Shown here piece after piece: positions 46,985 to 55,575 of a stretch of 64,000 bases of DNA (position 1 is the stretch's first letter; each line of letters starts with the position of its first letter). This stretch comes from Sphingomonas prati (GTDB taxonomy: Bacteria > Pseudomonadota > Alphaproteobacteria > Sphingomonadales > Sphingomonadaceae): the NCBI RefSeq assembly GCF_014643515.1, contig NZ_BMJP01000004.1:1-64000 (forward strand), given 5' to 3'. The position numbers and the translations under genes are program-made. The notes below the pieces were generated by a model. That model did no database searches, was not told where the DNA came from, and saw only the letters and a program-made list of their open reading frames with translations.

Positions 46985-48010
46985 TCAAGCCTGGAAATGC
47001 GCCGGCGTCCCCGGCTTCACCATCAGCGACAGCCGCGCCGCATCCCAGTTGGTCAGCCGGATACAGCCATGGCTCTCCGCGCGCCCGATCGTCTCCGGGC
47101 TCGGCGTCCCGTGGATCCCGTAATGCGGCTTCGACAGGTCCAGCCAGATCACGCCCACCGGCCCGTTCGGCCCGGGCGGCAGCAGCGCCTTCTTGTCGCT
47201 GTCGTCCGCGTCCCAGAACAAAGTCGGGTTATAGTGGAACGGCGGGTTGTACGCCGCACCCTGCACCTTCCAGTCGCCCACCGGCAGCGGGTCGTGCTCG
47301 CTCCCCATCGTGGCCGGGAATTGCGCGAGCAGCTTGTCGTTCTCGCCGTAGACCTTCAGCACGCCCTCCGACTTGTCGACCACGATCCGCTTGGCCTGCG
47401 GCTGGTTCGCGCTGACGTTCAGGTCGGACAGCGTCTGCCGCCATTCCGCCTTCAGCTTCGGATCATAATCGCGCGACGACGGCAGGACGTTGGGGAAGCG
47501 CAGCTTGGCCCCCGGCGCGATCCGCCCGCCCGGGTTCAGCGCCGCCAGCGTGGCCGGCGTCGTGTGGAATTTCTCGGCCAGCTTCTCCATCGCGTTGGCA
47601 TATCCCATCGCGGGCAGCTTCGCCTGATCGGCCGGCTCCTTCGGCAACGGCCCCTGATAGGGCCCCGCCGCATCCGCCTGGCTCAGCGCCAGCACGCGCA
47701 CCGGCCGCACCGCGCGATACGGGTACAGCGCCTTCAGCGTCGCCTGGTCGACCTTGCCGGTCCGCGGTAGGTTGCGCGCGCCCTGGAACCCGGACAGCGC
47801 ATTCTTGAACGACATGCCGCCCTTCCCGTCGATCACGCCGGGGCCGAAGCCCAGATGGTCGAGCAGAACCTGCACATGCAGCACCGTCATATCGATCCCG
47901 GCGGCGGGCTTATTCGCGGCCGCGGGCGGCGTTTGCGCCCCCGCTTGAGCAAATGTCAGCCCGGCCGTGCACAGACCGAGCCCAGCGAAGGCAACCAACG
48001 ATTTCTTCAT
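46985..48010 (-). CDS. L,D-transpeptidase (YkuD family)
   Basis: A 341-residue exported enzyme that makes 3-3 peptidoglycan cross-links or attaches proteins to peptidoglycan. Signal peptide at 1-25, a peptidoglycan-binding region at about 40-95 (LLDHLGFGPGVIDGKGG; FQGARNLP), then a YkuD domain with YGIHGTPSPETIG and SHGCIRLTNWDA containing the catalytic cysteine. Divergent from a DUF882 peptidase, the same pairing as ldtD-ycbK in E. coli. Confidence 0.92.
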   Translation of the reverse strand: MKKSLVAFAGLGLCTAGLTFAQAGAQTPPAAANKPAAGIDMTVLHVQVLLDHLGFGPGVIDGKGGMSFKNALSGFQGARNLPRTGKVDQATLKALYPYRAVRPVRVLALSQADAAGPYQGPLPKEPADQAKLPAMGYANAMEKLAEKFHTTPATLAALNPGGRIAPGAKLRFPNVLPSSRDYDPKLKAEWRQTLSDLNVSANQPQAKRIVVDKSEGVLKVYGENDKLLAQFPATMGSEHDPLPVGDWKVQGAAYNPPFHYNPTLFWDADDSDKKALLPPGPNGPVGVIWLDLSKPHYGIHGTPSPETIGRAESHGCIRLTNWDAARLSLMVKPGTPAHFQA

Positions 48011-48087
48011 GCGTGCACGCCTTTATGGTCAACGGAGGCCGAATCAAACGCAGGGATACGGCAAATCTTTCCGGGGTGGCCAGGATA

Positions 48088-48642
48088 ATGATGCACATCA
48101 ACACCGGCCGTCGCGGCCTGATCGGTGGTCTGCTCGCGCTCGGCGGCAGTGCGTTGGTCGCCACGCCGGCGCTGGCCGATACCCGTGAACGCCGCCTCGC
48201 CTTCCGCAACGTCCACACCAACGAACGCGTCGACGCACGCTACTACGGCCCCACCGGCCTCGATCGCGAGGGGATCGCCGAGATCAACCACGGCCTGCGC
48301 GACTGGCGCACCGGCCAGACCCACCTGATGGACCGCGACCTGCTCGACCTGCTCGGCGACCTGCGCGACCGGCTCGGCGTCGCCCCGCGCAAGGGGTTCG
48401 ACCTGATCTCCGGCTATCGTTCGCCCGAGACAAACGGACGCCTGAAGGAAGCCGGCGGCGCGCACAGCGGCGTCGCGGGCAAGAGCCAGCACATGCTCGG
48501 CAAGGCCAGCGACATCGCCATGCCCGGCGTCCCGCTCGCCACGCTCCGCGCCGCCGCCTACTCGATGCGCCGCGGTGGCGTCGGCTACTACCCCCGCGAC
48601 GGTTTCGTCCACGTCGACACGGGCCAACTGCGCACTTGGTAG
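48088..48642 (+). CDS. DUF882/YcbK-type M15-like peptidase
   Basis: A 184-residue exported protein. The signal region GRRGLIGGLLALGGSALVAT has a twin-arginine-like RR before the hydrophobic part. The mature domain shows SGYRSPETN, SQHMLGKASDIAMP (H and D zinc ligands) and GFVHVDTG (distal H-V-D), typical of DUF882, related to D-Ala-D-Ala carboxypeptidases. Start at 48088 or the adjacent ATG at 48091. It is divergent from the L,D-transpeptidase, suggesting joint control. Confidence 0.85.
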   Translation: MMHINTGRRGLIGGLLALGGSALVATPALADTRERRLAFRNVHTNERVDARYYGPTGLDREGIAEINHGLRDWRTGQTHLMDRDLLDLLGDLRDRLGVAPRKGFDLISGYRSPETNGRLKEAGGAHSGVAGKSQHMLGKASDIAMPGVPLATLRAAAYSMRRGGVGYYPRDGFVHVDTGQLRTW

Positions 48643-48662
48643 GGCCGCCTACCCCAACAACC

Positions 48663-48734
48663 TACAGTTCCCCGGCGCAGGCCGGGGCCTAGGTGAAACG
48701 GCGGCGTCCGGGCCCCGGCCTCCGCTGGGGAACA
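48663..48734. repeat. Family C repeat (full palindrome)
   Basis: CAGTTCCCCGGCGCAGGCCG with GGGCCTAGGTG on the left is mirrored by CGGGCCCCGGCCTCCGCTGG ending GGAAC on the right. It can form a long GC-rich hairpin between the convergent DUF882 gene and thiE. Confidence 0.65.
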
Positions 48735-48748
48735 GATCATTAGAAGAC

Positions 48749-48799
48749 CGCCCTCCCGAGCGCAGTCGAGGGACCCATTCGAGCGCAGTCGAGAAGCCC
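48749..48799 (+). repeat. Family B repeat, partial copy
   Basis: CCCTCCCGAGCGCAGTCGAG is followed by GGACCC and TTCGAGCGCAGTCGAGAAG, matching the left half of the element at 5176. It directly follows a family C palindrome. Confidence 0.6.
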
Positions 48800-48837
48800 A
48801 CATTACCCCGAGCGCTAGGCTCGAGGCTCACCGAATC

Positions 48838-49539
48838 TCACCCCTGCCCAAGCACCCCGGCAAAAGCCCGGACCCCGGCCGCGGGCCCATCCGGATGCCC
48901 CCACACGGCACTGCTCACCGCCAGGAAATCCGCGCCCGCCGCCACCAGCGGCGCAGCATTGTCAGCAGTAATCCCCCCGATCGCCACGCAAGGCGTCTCG
49001 AACACCGTCGTCCACCAGCCCAGCAAGGCGGGCTCCGCAACATGCTCGACTGTCTTGGTCGTGGTCGGGAAGAACGCCCCGAACGCGACATAGTCCGCCC
49101 CGCGCTCGCCCGCCTCCATCGCAAGGTGCCGGCTGTCGTGACAGGTGACGCCGATCTGCGCCTCCTTGCCCAGCTGCTCGCGCGCATCACGCGGATCGCC
49201 GTCTTCCTGCCCCAGGTGAACGCCGTCCGCCCCCAGCCGCTTGGCCAGACCGATGCTGTCGTTGACGATGAACGCCACCTCCCGTGCGCGGCAGATTGCC
49301 ACCAGTGGCGCGGCCAGCGCCGCGATCCGGTGATCGTCGATCCCCTTCAGCCGCAGCTGGAACGCCGCCACCGGCCCCGCATCCAGCGCCGCCTCGAGCA
49401 GGGTTGCAAACCCATCGTCGATCGCGGGCGGGGAGATCAGGTAAAGCTGGCACGCAGGCCGGAACTGCGGTTCGAACTGATCGGCAAAGGCCGGGTCAAG
49501 TTTCAGCGCGTCGTCGTCGATTTCGGGAAGGTCGTTCAT
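48838..49539 (-). CDS. thiE: Thiamine phosphate synthase
   Basis: A 233-residue TIM-barrel enzyme joining the thiazole and pyrimidine phosphates. FQLRLKG near 60, [24 protein letters not shown] near 90-113, [33 protein letters not shown] and [29 protein letters not shown] are the family motifs. It has a somewhat long N-terminus. It is 9 bases after the upstream membrane-protein stop on the same strand. Confidence 0.9.
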   Translation of the reverse strand: MNDLPEIDDDALKLDPAFADQFEPQFRPACQLYLISPPAIDDGFATLLEAALDAGPVAAFQLRLKGIDDHRIAALAAPLVAICRAREVAFIVNDSIGLAKRLGADGVHLGQEDGDPRDAREQLGKEAQIGVTCHDSRHLAMEAGERGADYVAFGAFFPTTTKTVEHVAEPALLGWWTTVFETPCVAIGGITADNAAPLVAAGADFLAVSSAVWGHPDGPAAGVRAFAGVLGQG

Positions 49540-49548
49540 TCCCCGCCC

Positions 49549-50055
49549 CTACCGCAACCCCGTGCCCTGCGGAAGCGTCGCGATCCACGCGCGAAACGCA
49601 TCCGGATCATCCAGCTTGTGCGCCACCGCCTGCACAGGCTTCCCGCGCCGCCGCACGACGGGCTCGGTCAGATCAATCACGATGTTCGGCCAGGCCATCA
49701 ACGCCAGGTTCACCACCCCCGGCGCCCGCAGCGTCGCCGCCGACCAGTCCGCGCGCAAACCGCCGATCGCAGCGACCGGGATCGCCACCGCGCCCAGCAC
49801 ACCGGCCCGCATCGTCAGCACGCCGTCCCGAACCTCCGGCGGTCGCGTTCGCAGCGACAGGATCAGTCGCACGATCCACGCGATCGCGGCCACACTCACC
49901 ACCGACAACCCGACCGCAAACGCCGGCCAACACATCGCAACCAGCGCATGCACCACGCCCATCTCGATCAGCGACAGCACCAGCATCACCCACAGTATCG
50001 GCGCGATGCTGCGATGACAGGGGAAGGTGACGACCGTGCCACCCGCCCCCGCCAC
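49549..50055 (-). CDS. Hypothetical membrane protein
   Basis: A 168-residue protein with two strong hydrophobic segments (LWVMLVLSLIEMGVVHALVAMCW; FAVGLSVVSVAAIAWIVRLIL) and a C-terminal soluble region (DPDAFRAWIATLPQGTGLR). No family is recognised. Start is GTG at 50055, three bases after the aldolase stop, and it precedes thiE by nine bases, so it is in an operon with both. Confidence 0.7.
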   Translation of the reverse strand: MAGAGGTVVTFPCHRSIAPILWVMLVLSLIEMGVVHALVAMCWPAFAVGLSVVSVAAIAWIVRLILSLRTRPPEVRDGVLTMRAGVLGAVAIPVAAIGGLRADWSAATLRAPGVVNLALMAWPNIVIDLTEPVVRRRGKPVQAVAHKLDDPDAFRAWIATLPQGTGLR

Positions 50056-50058
50056 GGC

Positions 50059-50973
50059 TTATTCCTCGTTCTTGTAGATGCGGATGATCTTGGCGAGCAT
50101 CTCGAGCGCTTCGTCGCGCGGGCGCTGGAACGTGTTGCGGCCGATGATCGAGCCGTTGCCGCCGCCGTCGCGGATGTCGCGCGCATCCTGGTACAGCGCG
50201 TCCGACCCCTTGGTCGCCCCGCCGGAGAACACCACGATCCGCCGCCCGGCAAAGCAGGCCTGTCGGACATGCGCGACGCGCTTGGCCTGCGTCGACCAGT
50301 CGCCGTTCTTGTAGACCTCGACCGCTTCCTTCTGCTCGATATCGGCGGTCGGCAGCTTCACTTTGATGATGTGCGCGCCGAGCAACGCCGCCATGTGCGC
50401 GGCATAGGCCCCGACATCGAGCGACAGCTCGCCCTTCTTCGAGATATCGCCGCCGCGCGGGTAGGACCAGATCACCGTCGCGATACCGACCGCCTTGGCC
50501 TCCGCCGACATCTCTCGGATCTCGTTCATCGCGTCGAAGATGCCGTCCGATCCCGGATAGATCGTGAAACCGATCGCGGAACACCCGAGCCGCAGCGCGT
50601 CGTCGACCGTGCCGGTGATCGCCTGCGAGATGCTGGTCGCCCAGCTGTTCGAGCTGTTGACCTTCAGGATCGTCGGGATCTGCCCGGCGAACGTATCGGC
50701 GCCCGCCTCGATCATGCCCAGCGGCGCGGCATAGGCCGACAGCCCGGCATCGATCGCCAGCTTATAGTGGTATTGCGGGTCGTAGGCCGGCGGGTTGATC
50801 GCGAACGACCGCGCAGGGCCATGCTCAAATCCCTGGTCGACCGGCAGGATCACCAGCTTGCCGGTCCCACCCAGATGCCCGGCCGTCAGGATGCGCGCCA
50901 GATTGGCCTTCGTACCGGGATTGTCGGACTCGTAATTGTCCAGGATCGCCTTGATCGTCGGGTTCAATGTCAT
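50059..50973 (-). CDS. Class I fructose-bisphosphate aldolase
   Basis: A 304-residue Schiff-base aldolase of the archaeal/DhnA type. LVILPVDQGFEHGPARSF near 41-58, GFTIYPGSD and IIKVKLPTADIEQKEAV (with the probable Schiff-base lysine) identify it. The ATG at 50973 gives normal length; an upstream start at 51039 extends into the spacer before the toxin gene. With pgk and gap nearby it forms part of a lower-glycolysis cluster. Confidence 0.9.
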   Translation of the reverse strand: MTLNPTIKAILDNYESDNPGTKANLARILTAGHLGGTGKLVILPVDQGFEHGPARSFAINPPAYDPQYHYKLAIDAGLSAYAAPLGMIEAGADTFAGQIPTILKVNSSNSWATSISQAITGTVDDALRLGCSAIGFTIYPGSDGIFDAMNEIREMSAEAKAVGIATVIWSYPRGGDISKKGELSLDVGAYAAHMAALLGAHIIKVKLPTADIEQKEAVEVYKNGDWSTQAKRVAHVRQACFAGRRIVVFSGGATKGSDALYQDARDIRDGGGNGSIIGRNTFQRPRDEALEMLAKIIRIYKNEE

Positions 50974-51055
50974 GGCTGCTGTCTCCGGTGAATTTGTGCG
51001 GTGCGATATAGCGCTGTCGGCGTCACACAACCATGACAACGGTGGTCAAAAGCTC

Positions 51056-51391
51056 TCACAGGTCCAGCCAGCGCCGCAAGGCGCCCTCGATTTCCTGCAT
51101 CTTCGGCGCCGGAACCATCCCGACGACCGCGCGGACATTCTCCCGGCGCAGCGTCAGGATCTTGTCCGCCATCACCATGGACGGGGCATCGATCCCAACC
51201 CCGTTACCCGGCGTCAGCAGCACCCGCATAGGCTCGGTCGCCGCAATCTTGCTGGTCAGGCCGCACAGCGTGACGCCGTCCGACACATCGAGCGTGCTAT
51301 CGCGCTGGACGATCACGGCCGGTCGCAACTTGCCGCTATAATCGCCTTTCTCGACGACCAGCACGACCTGCCCACGGCGCAGTTCAATCAT
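51056..51391 (-). CDS. PemK/MazF-type toxin (endoribonuclease family)
   Basis: A 111-residue protein starting MIELRRGQVVLVVEKGDYSGKLRPAVIVQ, the classic PemK/MazF beta-barrel opening, with SKIAATEPMRVLL and DKILTLRRENV later. Such proteins cleave mRNA at short motifs. It overlaps the antitoxin gene upstream by eight bases, the usual toxin-second order. Cleavage specificity and activity cannot be read. Confidence 0.85.
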   Translation of the reverse strand: MIELRRGQVVLVVEKGDYSGKLRPAVIVQRDSTLDVSDGVTLCGLTSKIAATEPMRVLLTPGNGVGIDAPSMVMADKILTLRRENVRAVVGMVPAPKMQEIEGALRRWLDL

Positions 51392-51602
51392 CCCAAACCG
51401 TCAGATCGGCAGTCAGCGCATCTTCGGTGGGGTCGGTATCACGCGCCACAATCACGGCACGCCGCATCTGTTCGTCGATGGAATGCGCTTCGAGATGCCG
51501 CTCGATCAGATCGCGCACGATCGCACTCTTGCTGCGCCCCATAGCGCGCGCATAACCCTCGAGGTCCGCCTCGATCCTAGGCTCCAATCGTATCCCAAGC
51601 AT
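51384..51602 (-). CDS. Ribbon-helix-helix antitoxin
   Basis: A 72-residue protein. LGIRLEPRIEADLEGYARAM and KSAIVRDLIERHLE form a ribbon-helix-helix DNA-binding domain in the first 45 residues; the acidic C-terminus (DPTEDALTADLTVWDD) is suited to bind the toxin. It would both neutralise the toxin and repress the pair. First gene of the two-gene module. Confidence 0.82.
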   Translation of the reverse strand: MLGIRLEPRIEADLEGYARAMGRSKSAIVRDLIERHLEAHSIDEQMRRAVIVARDTDPTEDALTADLTVWDD

Positions 51603-51650
51603 CGCCGCCTCCGTTCAACATGTTGAACATAAGCGGCGACGCCAGGGCGA

Positions 51651-52847
51651 TCAACCCATCAGCGCCTGGACGCCGGGCAAAGGCTTGCCCTCCATCCACT
51701 CCAGAAACGCCCCACCCGCGGTCGATACGAACGTGAAGCGATCCGCCACCCCCGCCTGATTCAGCGCCGCGACCGTATCGCCGCCGCCCGCCACGGACAC
51801 CAGCGACCCGCTCTCGGTCAGTGCCGCCGCCGTGCGCGCCAGCGCCACCGTGGCGGTGTCGAACGGCGGCGTCTCGAACGCGCCCATCGGCCCGTTCCAC
51901 ACCAAAGTCCGGCAATTCTTCAGCACGTCACCCAGCGACTCGGTCGCCGCCGGCCCGACGTCCAGGATCATCTCGTCCGCCGCGACCTCGTGCACGTTCA
52001 CCGTCCGGGTCGGCGGATCGGCGCGGAACTCGGTCGCCACCACCACGTCGTACGGCAGGTGCACGGTGCAGCCCGCCGCGTCGGCCGCATCCAGGATCGC
52101 GTTGGCCGTATCGGTCAGGTCATGCTCGCACAGCGACTTGCCGACATCCACGCCGCGCGCCGCCAGGAACGTGTTGGCCATCCCCCCGCCGATGATCAGG
52201 TGGTCCACCTTCGCCACCATCTGGCGCAATACCTCGAGCTTGGTCGAAACCTTCGCCCCGCCGACGACCGCCGCCACCGGATGCTCCGGCTGGCCCAGCG
52301 CCTTCTCGAGCGCCTTCAGCTCCGCCTCCATCGACCGCCCTGCAAAGGCCGGCAGCAGATGCGCCAGCCCCTCGGTCGAGGCATGCGCGCGGTGGGCCGC
52401 GGAAAACGCGTCGTTCACATAGATCTCGCCCAGCTGCGCGATCGCGGCGGCCAGGCCGGCGTCGTTCGCCTCCTCACCCGCATGGAAGCGCGTATTCTCC
52501 AGCACCGCGATGTCGCCCGGCTGCATCTGCGCGATCGCCTTGTCCGCGTCGGCGCCCTGGCAATCGTCGATGAACCGCACTTCGCGGCCCAGCACGTCGG
52601 ACAGCGGCCGCACGACCAGCGCCAGCGACATGTCCGGGTTCCGCGCACCCTTGGGCCGCCCGAAATGGGCCAGCACCAGGACGATCGCGCCCTTGTCGGA
52701 CAGTTCGGCGATCGTCGGCGCTGCGGCGCGCAGACGGGTGTCGTCGGTCACCTTCGCGCCGTCCATCGGCACGTTCAGATCCTCGCGCACCAGCACGCGC
52801 TTGCCCGCGACATCGCCGATATCGTCCATCGTCTTGAAAGCCGTCAT
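51651..52847 (-). CDS. pgk: Phosphoglycerate kinase
   Basis: A 398-residue glycolytic kinase. [22 protein letters not shown] near 18-39, LAHFGRPKG near 59, [22 protein letters not shown] and [15 protein letters not shown] near the C-terminus are family blocks. The ATG at 52847 has GAAGGA upstream; an in-frame ATG at 52862 lacks one. The open frame continues far upstream through the MOSC gene and is a shadow there. Confidence 0.96.
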   Translation of the reverse strand: MTAFKTMDDIGDVAGKRVLVREDLNVPMDGAKVTDDTRLRAAAPTIAELSDKGAIVLVLAHFGRPKGARNPDMSLALVVRPLSDVLGREVRFIDDCQGADADKAIAQMQPGDIAVLENTRFHAGEEANDAGLAAAIAQLGEIYVNDAFSAAHRAHASTEGLAHLLPAFAGRSMEAELKALEKALGQPEHPVAAVVGGAKVSTKLEVLRQMVAKVDHLIIGGGMANTFLAARGVDVGKSLCEHDLTDTANAILDAADAAGCTVHLPYDVVVATEFRADPPTRTVNVHEVAADEMILDVGPAATESLGDVLKNCRTLVWNGPMGAFETPPFDTATVALARTAAALTESGSLVSVAGGGDTVAALNQAGVADRFTFVSTAGGAFLEWMEGKPLPGVQALMG

Positions 52848-52858
52848 GTCTCGATCCT

Positions 52859-53302
52859 TCATAGCGTGCGTACCGCGTCGCCGAGCCGAACATGGCCCCC
52901 GGCAATGACCGTCATCAGATATCCGCCGCGCCAGTCTGGTACCAGCGCGGGCCACAGGCCGGGATGCTGCTCGTCCATCCGCCGGCACGGATCGCATTCG
53001 CCGCTCACCGCCAGCCGGACATCGCCGATCGCCACGATCGTGCCCGCAACACGCGGCAGGTCGAGCCCCTCGACGAACAGGTTCGCGCGGCGATGCGTCC
53101 ACGGCAGCGCGCACGCGAGTTCGGCCTCCGCCAGCGTCCAGTCCTCGCGCCGCAGCAGCGAAACCTGCCGCCGCGTCACCCGCCCGTCCGGCTTGGCCTT
53201 GCCGCGATAATCGCCAACCACGCCCTGCGCCGTCGTGATCGCACTGTCCGACAACGTCTCCATCGCCGCGCGCGGCACGCGCCGCCGCGCCAGGCCGATC
53301 AA
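52859..53302 (-). CDS. MOSC domain protein
   Basis: About 147 residues of MOSC domain (molybdenum-cofactor sulfurase C-terminal family). [37 protein letters not shown] with the conserved cysteine, and PDWRGGYLM are diagnostic. Function is probably sulfur transfer or handling of N-hydroxylated substrates. No ATG or GTG is available before the conserved region; TTG at 53302 is a placeholder. It sits between gap and pgk. Confidence 0.75.
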   Translation of the reverse strand: MIGLARRRVPRAAMETLSDSAITTAQGVVGDYRGKAKPDGRVTRRQVSLLRREDWTLAEAELACALPWTHRRANLFVEGLDLPRVAGTIVAIGDVRLAVSGECDPCRRMDEQHPGLWPALVPDWRGGYLMTVIAGGHVRLGDAVRTL

Positions 53303-53388
53303 CGTCCCCAGCCCGGCCGCGGCATGATCCGGATCGGACCCGACCGCGACCGGCGCAAAGGGCAGGAAGTCCTGAACCGGCCCGGCCC

Positions 53389-54396
53389 TTACAGGAACTT
53401 GGCGATCGCACCCGCCGTGTCGATCATCCGATTCGAGAAACCCCATTCATTGTCGTACCAGCTCAGCACGCGGACCAGCTTGCCCTCGAGCACCGCCGTC
53501 TCCAGGCTGTCGACGGACGAACTGTGCGGATCGCCGTTGAAGTCGATCGACACCAGCGGATCGGTCACGAACTGCAGGATCCCCTTCAGCGGACCGCTTT
53601 CCGATGCCGCCTTCAGCGCACCGTTCACCTCGGCCAGCGTCGTGTCGCGCGACGGGGTAAAGGTCAGGTCGATCAGCGACACGTTCGGCGTCGGCACCCG
53701 CACCGCGGACCCATCGAGCTTGCCCTTCAGTTCCGGCAGAACCTCGCCCACCGCACGCGCGGCACCCGTCGTGGTCGGGATCATCGACATCGCCGCCGCA
53801 CGCGCCCGGCGCATGTCGGGGTGGATCTGGTCGAGGATCTTCTGGTCATTGGTATAGCTGTGGATCGTCGTCATCAGCCCGCGTTCGATGCCGATCGCAT
53901 CGTTCAGGACCTTGGCGACCGGCGCCAGGCAGTTGGTGGTGCACGACGCGTTCGACACGATCACATGGTCCGCGCTGATCTTGTCATGGTTCACGCCGTA
54001 CACGACGGTCAGGTCGACGCCCTTGGCCGGGGCGGAGATCAGCACCCGCTTGGCGCCCGCGGTCAGGTGCTTGCCCGCCGATTCGCGATCGGTGAAGAAG
54101 CCCGTGCATTCCAGCGCAATCTCCACGCCCAGTTCGGCATGCGGCAGGTTGGCCGGATCGCGCTCGGCCGTCACGCGGATGCGCTTGCCGTCGATCACCA
54201 GATGGTCGCCGTCCGCAGCCACGTCGCCGCCCCAGGTGCCGTGCACGCTGTCGCGCTTGAAGAGCAGCGCGTTCGACGTGGCGTCGGCCAGGTCGTTGAT
54301 TGCGACCAGTTCCAGCCCGCTGTCGGGACGCGACAGGATCGCGCGTGCGACCAGCCGGCCGATGCGGCCGAATCCGTTGATGGCAACCTTCGTCAT
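53389..54396 (-). CDS. gap: Glyceraldehyde-3-phosphate dehydrogenase
   Basis: A 335-residue dehydrogenase. INGFGRIGR at 6-14 binds NAD, AINDLAD at 32-38 contains an acidic residue typical of NAD preference, and SNASCTTNC (148-156) holds catalytic Cys152. [13 protein letters not shown] marks the C-terminus. First gene of the minus-strand run gap-MOSC-pgk; its promoter should lie in 54397-54787. Confidence 0.96.
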   Translation of the reverse strand: MTKVAINGFGRIGRLVARAILSRPDSGLELVAINDLADATSNALLFKRDSVHGTWGGDVAADGDHLVIDGKRIRVTAERDPANLPHAELGVEIALECTGFFTDRESAGKHLTAGAKRVLISAPAKGVDLTVVYGVNHDKISADHVIVSNASCTTNCLAPVAKVLNDAIGIERGLMTTIHSYTNDQKILDQIHPDMRRARAAAMSMIPTTTGAARAVGEVLPELKGKLDGSAVRVPTPNVSLIDLTFTPSRDTTLAEVNGALKAASESGPLKGILQFVTDPLVSIDFNGDPHSSSVDSLETAVLEGKLVRVLSWYDNEWGFSNRMIDTAGAIAKFL

Positions 54397-54787
54397 GCGT
54401 TCTGCTCCTTGGTTGGCGTCGTGGCGGCAGGCATCACTGCCGCGGTCATATTCGGAATGGGAACGGCGCCGCGCCCCCGGACCGTGCGTCGCGACCGCAT
54501 ATGGGGACGGCCCATGGCCGCGCCATCCATCGTCGTCGGCGCGACGGTCCGGACAGGCGGCAGGCGGGTCGTCATCGGTCGGGCAGGCCCCTGTCGTTCG
54601 CGGGCCGCATAACCTGCGTTCCGTGCCGGCGTGCTTTGGCGGCGGCGGCCGGAATCGTCAACCGCGCGTCCGGTCCGACAACCTTGTCGGCACGCGCTTC
54701 AGCCGCCCCGAACAACCCGGTCGCAAGCGGCGGACGGACTGTCGGAACGCGGTAGGCCATACCCGTTGGGGCTGCTACGGCGCGGCC
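54397..54787. other. Divergent intergenic region between gap and zapA cluster
   Basis: A 391-base gap with no credible gene and no repeat found. It must hold promoters for both directions, but I see no clear -35/-10 pair. Confidence 0.5.
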
Positions 54788-55021
54788 ATGCCCAATGACA
54801 TGCCTGACTCACTCGAAGAGGCGATCTTCCGCCTCGACGCCGCCGTGACCCGCGCCGAAACCGCGTTCGCCAACCGCCCTCCCGCCCCGCCCAAACCGGC
54901 GCCGACCGAATCGACCGACCCGGTCGATCCGGACCTGCCCGCCCGCCACGCCAAGCTACGCGCCGGGACCGAGGCGGCGCTCGCCAAGCTCGACACGCTC
55001 ATCGCGGCGGAACGCGGCTGA
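54788..55021 (+). CDS. Small coiled-coil protein upstream of zapA
   Basis: A 77-residue protein. DSLEEAIFRLDAAVTRAETAF and KLRAGTEAALAKLDTLIAAE look like two helices joined by a Pro-rich linker (PAPPKPAPTES). No family recognised with confidence. Its stop overlaps the zapA start (TGATG), which suggests a role alongside ZapA at the division site. Confidence 0.7.
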   Translation: MPNDMPDSLEEAIFRLDAAVTRAETAFANRPPAPPKPAPTESTDPVDPDLPARHAKLRAGTEAALAKLDTLIAAERG

Positions 55022-55362
55022 TGGCCAAGGTCATGCTCACGATCGCCGGCTACAGCCACGAACTCACCTGTCGCGACGGGGAGGAAGCGCGCTTCGAACG
55101 GCTCGCCGCCATCCTGAACGAGAAAGCCGGCCAGGCCGCGCAATCGGTCGGCGGCCTGACGGAGGTCCGCATGCTGCTGTTCGCCGGGCTGCTGCTCGCG
55201 GACGAGGTCGGCAACCTGCGCACCGCAGCCGAGGCCGCCGCCGCCACGCCACCCGCTCCGGACGTCCTGCCCGATCCGCTGATGGCGCAGGCCGTCGCCG
55301 CGCTCGCCGCCCGCATCGAAACGCTGGCGGAAGGCCTTGAGGCGGACGCACCGACCGCCTAG
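55021..55362 (+). CDS. zapA: Cell division protein ZapA
   Basis: A 113-residue FtsZ-ring-associated protein. KVMLTIAGYSHELTCRDGEEARFERLAAILNEK is the ZapA-like beta-alpha head, followed by a helical tail (AVAALAARIETLAEGLEA) for tetramerisation. It is followed directly by 6S RNA and the folate cyclo-ligase, the order seen in many proteobacteria. Confidence 0.92.
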   Translation: MAKVMLTIAGYSHELTCRDGEEARFERLAAILNEKAGQAAQSVGGLTEVRMLLFAGLLLADEVGNLRTAAEAAAATPPAPDVLPDPLMAQAVAALAARIETLAEGLEADAPTA

Positions 55363-55365
55363 ATA

Positions 55366-55536
55366 GGACGTGGCGGGCACTGCCCGGTACGAGCCGAAGG
55401 AAAATCCCTGAGGCTATTCATCATCCTTCGGGGGCTGTCCCTGCCCGGATCCTGGTCCGACGCACATGGTCCCCACCTGACGTTACAGGCGTCAGAGGAT
55501 ATTCCGGCAAACGGCCATGGCGGTCCCGCCACCCAT
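55366..55536 (+). ncRNA. ssrS: 6S RNA
   Basis: The 200-base gap between zapA and the cyclo-ligase gene is the standard 6S RNA locus. GTGGCGGG at 55370-55377 is exactly complementary to CCCGCCAC at 55525-55532, closing a rod of about 165 bases; inner segments such as GCCGAAGG and CCTTCGGGGGC also pair, leaving a purine-rich interior that would mimic an open promoter. 6S RNA sequesters sigma-70 RNA polymerase in stationary phase. Ends are approximate. Confidence 0.8.
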
Positions 55537-55575
55537 GGCAACCGGCATGCGACCGATCGATTGGGCTTGGGTACC

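Noticed and set aside
48895-50991. Open frame of about 698 codons opposite thiE and the aldolase
   Set aside because: Runs antisense through three genes with aberrant composition; rejected as a coding shadow.
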